NCBI GenBank assembly: GCA_947367285.1
Contig: CANBDB010000103.1
Span: 1-5,639, forward strand
DNA length: 5,639 nt
From: an uncultured Clostridia bacterium
GTDB taxonomy: Bacteria > Bacillota > Clostridia > Oscillospirales > CAG-272
Direction: 5' to 3'
Below the pieces are notes generated by a model. That model saw only the letters and a list, made by a program, of their open reading frames with translations, was not told the DNA's origin and ran no database searches. The translations under genes and the position numbers were made by a program. Each line of letters begins with the position of its first letter. Positions within the stretch are counted from its first letter, which is position 1. Below, in pieces: positions 4,963 through 5,639 of the stretch.

Positions 4963-5333
4963 TACTCTTCACCGTTGCCTTCCTCAAAATCCTCTGAGAA
5001 GGTAATGCTGTTGAGCAATTTTGAAATATGCGCACCGTGAGCTACACTGTCGTCAAGAATAAAGGTGAGCTCGGGAGTAATTCTTAAATTGAGTCTCTGC
5101 GCTATTTGTGAGCGAATGTAGCCGCTTGCCGCCTTCAAGCCCTTGGCAAGCTCCTTTTTGTCGCCGCGAAGCGCACTGTAATATATCTTTGCATATTTGA
5201 GGTCGGGGGTTACGTCAACCGCGGTTACGCTTACAAATGCACCGCTTACTCTCGGGTCCTTTACGTCACGAAGGATTGCCGCAAGCTCCTTTTGTACCTC
5301 ATCATTGATTCTACCTCTACGATAATTTGCCAT
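4962..5333 (-). CDS. rbfA: 30S ribosome-binding factor A
   Basis: The 123-residue protein matches RbfA in length and in its KH-like fold. RbfA binds the 30S subunit during late maturation of the 16S rRNA 5' end and is important at low temperature. Diagnostic stretches are the basic N-terminus YRRGRINDEVQKELA, DPRVSGAFVSVTAVDVTPD (26-44), KYAKIYYS, GYIRSQIAQRLNLRITPELT (71-90) and FILDDSVAHGAHISKLL. The C-terminus is acidic (EDFEEGNGEE), a common unstructured tail. The ATG is preceded by AAAGGACGGTGA, giving an SD match with GGTGA five bases away. It is the first gene of its operon, about 44 bases downstream of a strong promoter. infB, the usual upstream neighbour, is not within the 300 bases visible upstream, where only repeats are found. 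Confidence 0.96.
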   Translation of the reverse strand: MANYRRGRINDEVQKELAAILRDVKDPRVSGAFVSVTAVDVTPDLKYAKIYYSALRGDKKELAKGLKAASGYIRSQIAQRLNLRITPELTFILDDSVAHGAHISKLLNSITFSEDFEEGNGEE

Positions 5334-5376
5334 TTTTTCACCGTCCTTTTCGGTTTTTTACATAATAATTCATATT

Positions 5377-5405
5377 AGTATAACATAAACTAAAAGGATT
5401 ATCAA
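5377..5405 (-). promoter_or_regulatory. SigA-type promoter of the rbfA-nrnA-metG operon
   Basis: On the minus strand: -35 TTGATA (5405-5400), 17-base spacer, -10 TATACT (5382-5377), with TG one base upstream as an extended -10. The rbfA start codon is 43 bases past the -10 box. Only one mismatch in each hexamer makes this a strong call. Confidence 0.85.
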
Positions 5406-5464
5406 GGGATATAATAAAAAAGTTTCAAATTTTGGTTTGTGGAGTGGTTAGATTGCTTGGGATT

Positions 5465-5492
5465 TAGGGGAGCTTTTGAAAAAGCTCCCCTA
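5465..5492. repeat. 12-base-pair hairpin upstream of the rbfA promoter
   Basis: TAGGGGAGCTTT pairs with AAAGCTCCCCTA around a four-base loop. No T-run follows on either strand, so it does not look like a normal terminator. The GGGGAG core is shared with the hairpins at 1679-1697 and 1904-1921. It probably belongs to the repeat population. Confidence 0.5.
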
Positions 5493-5551
5493 TAACCCCT
5501 CAAAACTTTTTGGAGAGCTTCGCAAACAAATTCCGCGCAAATTGTTCCGCA

Positions 5552-5638
5552 CCGAGATTCTATCGGTCACCCAGCCGGACACGAAGTGTCATTCTGGACT
5601 TTTTGCGCTTGCGCAAAAAGGGGCGACAGAATCTCGGC
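5552..5638. repeat. Palindromic MITE-like element at the right edge
   Basis: CCGAGATTCTATCG (5552-5565) is inverted at 5624-5637 with one mismatch. Nested inside are GACAC-GAA-GTGTC (5578-5590) and the perfect stem CTTTTTGCGC-TT-GCGCAAAAAG (5599-5620). It is about 86 bases long with no coding capacity. The central GCGCTTGCGC is the reverse complement of GCGCAAGCGC found in the element at 1549-1564. The element reaches the window edge, so its right flank is unknown. Confidence 0.65.
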
Positions 5639-5639
5639 T

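Overview
This window looks like chromosomal DNA from an uncultured or gut-type Clostridia (Bacillota). The evidence is the gene set (a C-terminally extended methionyl-tRNA synthetase, an NrnA-type DHH phosphoesterase beside rbfA), SigA-like promoters with 17-bp spacers and extended -10 elements, strong AAGGAG ribosome binding sites, and many short GC-rich palindromic repeats of the kind I associate with Oscillospiraceae and Christensenellales genomes. The assignment is by impression, not by a search.

Everything recognisable is coded on the minus strand, so the window reads right to left. The right edge (5460-5639) holds a hairpin and a palindromic repeat element with no gene. A clear promoter at 5377-5405 then starts a tight operon: rbfA (30S maturation), nrnA (nanoRNase/pAp phosphatase, overlapping rbfA by one base as TAATG) and metG (methionyl-tRNA synthetase, 60 bases further on, with two tandem AAGGAG sites and a small leader hairpin). 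metG is followed by tandem stops and a likely terminator. A gene-poor stretch of about 880 bases (1054-1929) follows. It is packed with at least six different inverted or direct repeats, plus a short orphan reading frame that looks like the tail of a lost gene. Next come tatD, a good intrinsic terminator, and a new strong promoter with an operator-like palindrome.

That last promoter drives the most interesting item. At the left edge (124 down to 1, minus strand) the sequence encodes the beginning of a bacterial TIR-domain protein (signature ISFKNSD...GNPT...LELQPRGIN). An in-frame TAA falls where such proteins usually have a tyrosine. The gene is therefore either a decayed copy or affected by sequence error, and most of it lies outside the window. 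TIR proteins are often antiphage NAD-consuming effectors, so a defence locus may begin just to the left. This is inference.

The intact genes are housekeeping: ribosome assembly, turnover of very short RNAs and pAp, translation, and a TatD-family metal-dependent nuclease. I saw no RNA gene, CRISPR array, insertion sequence with a transposase, or riboswitch. No complete undescribed system is visible. The candidates for novelty are the TIR gene edge and the repeat cluster.
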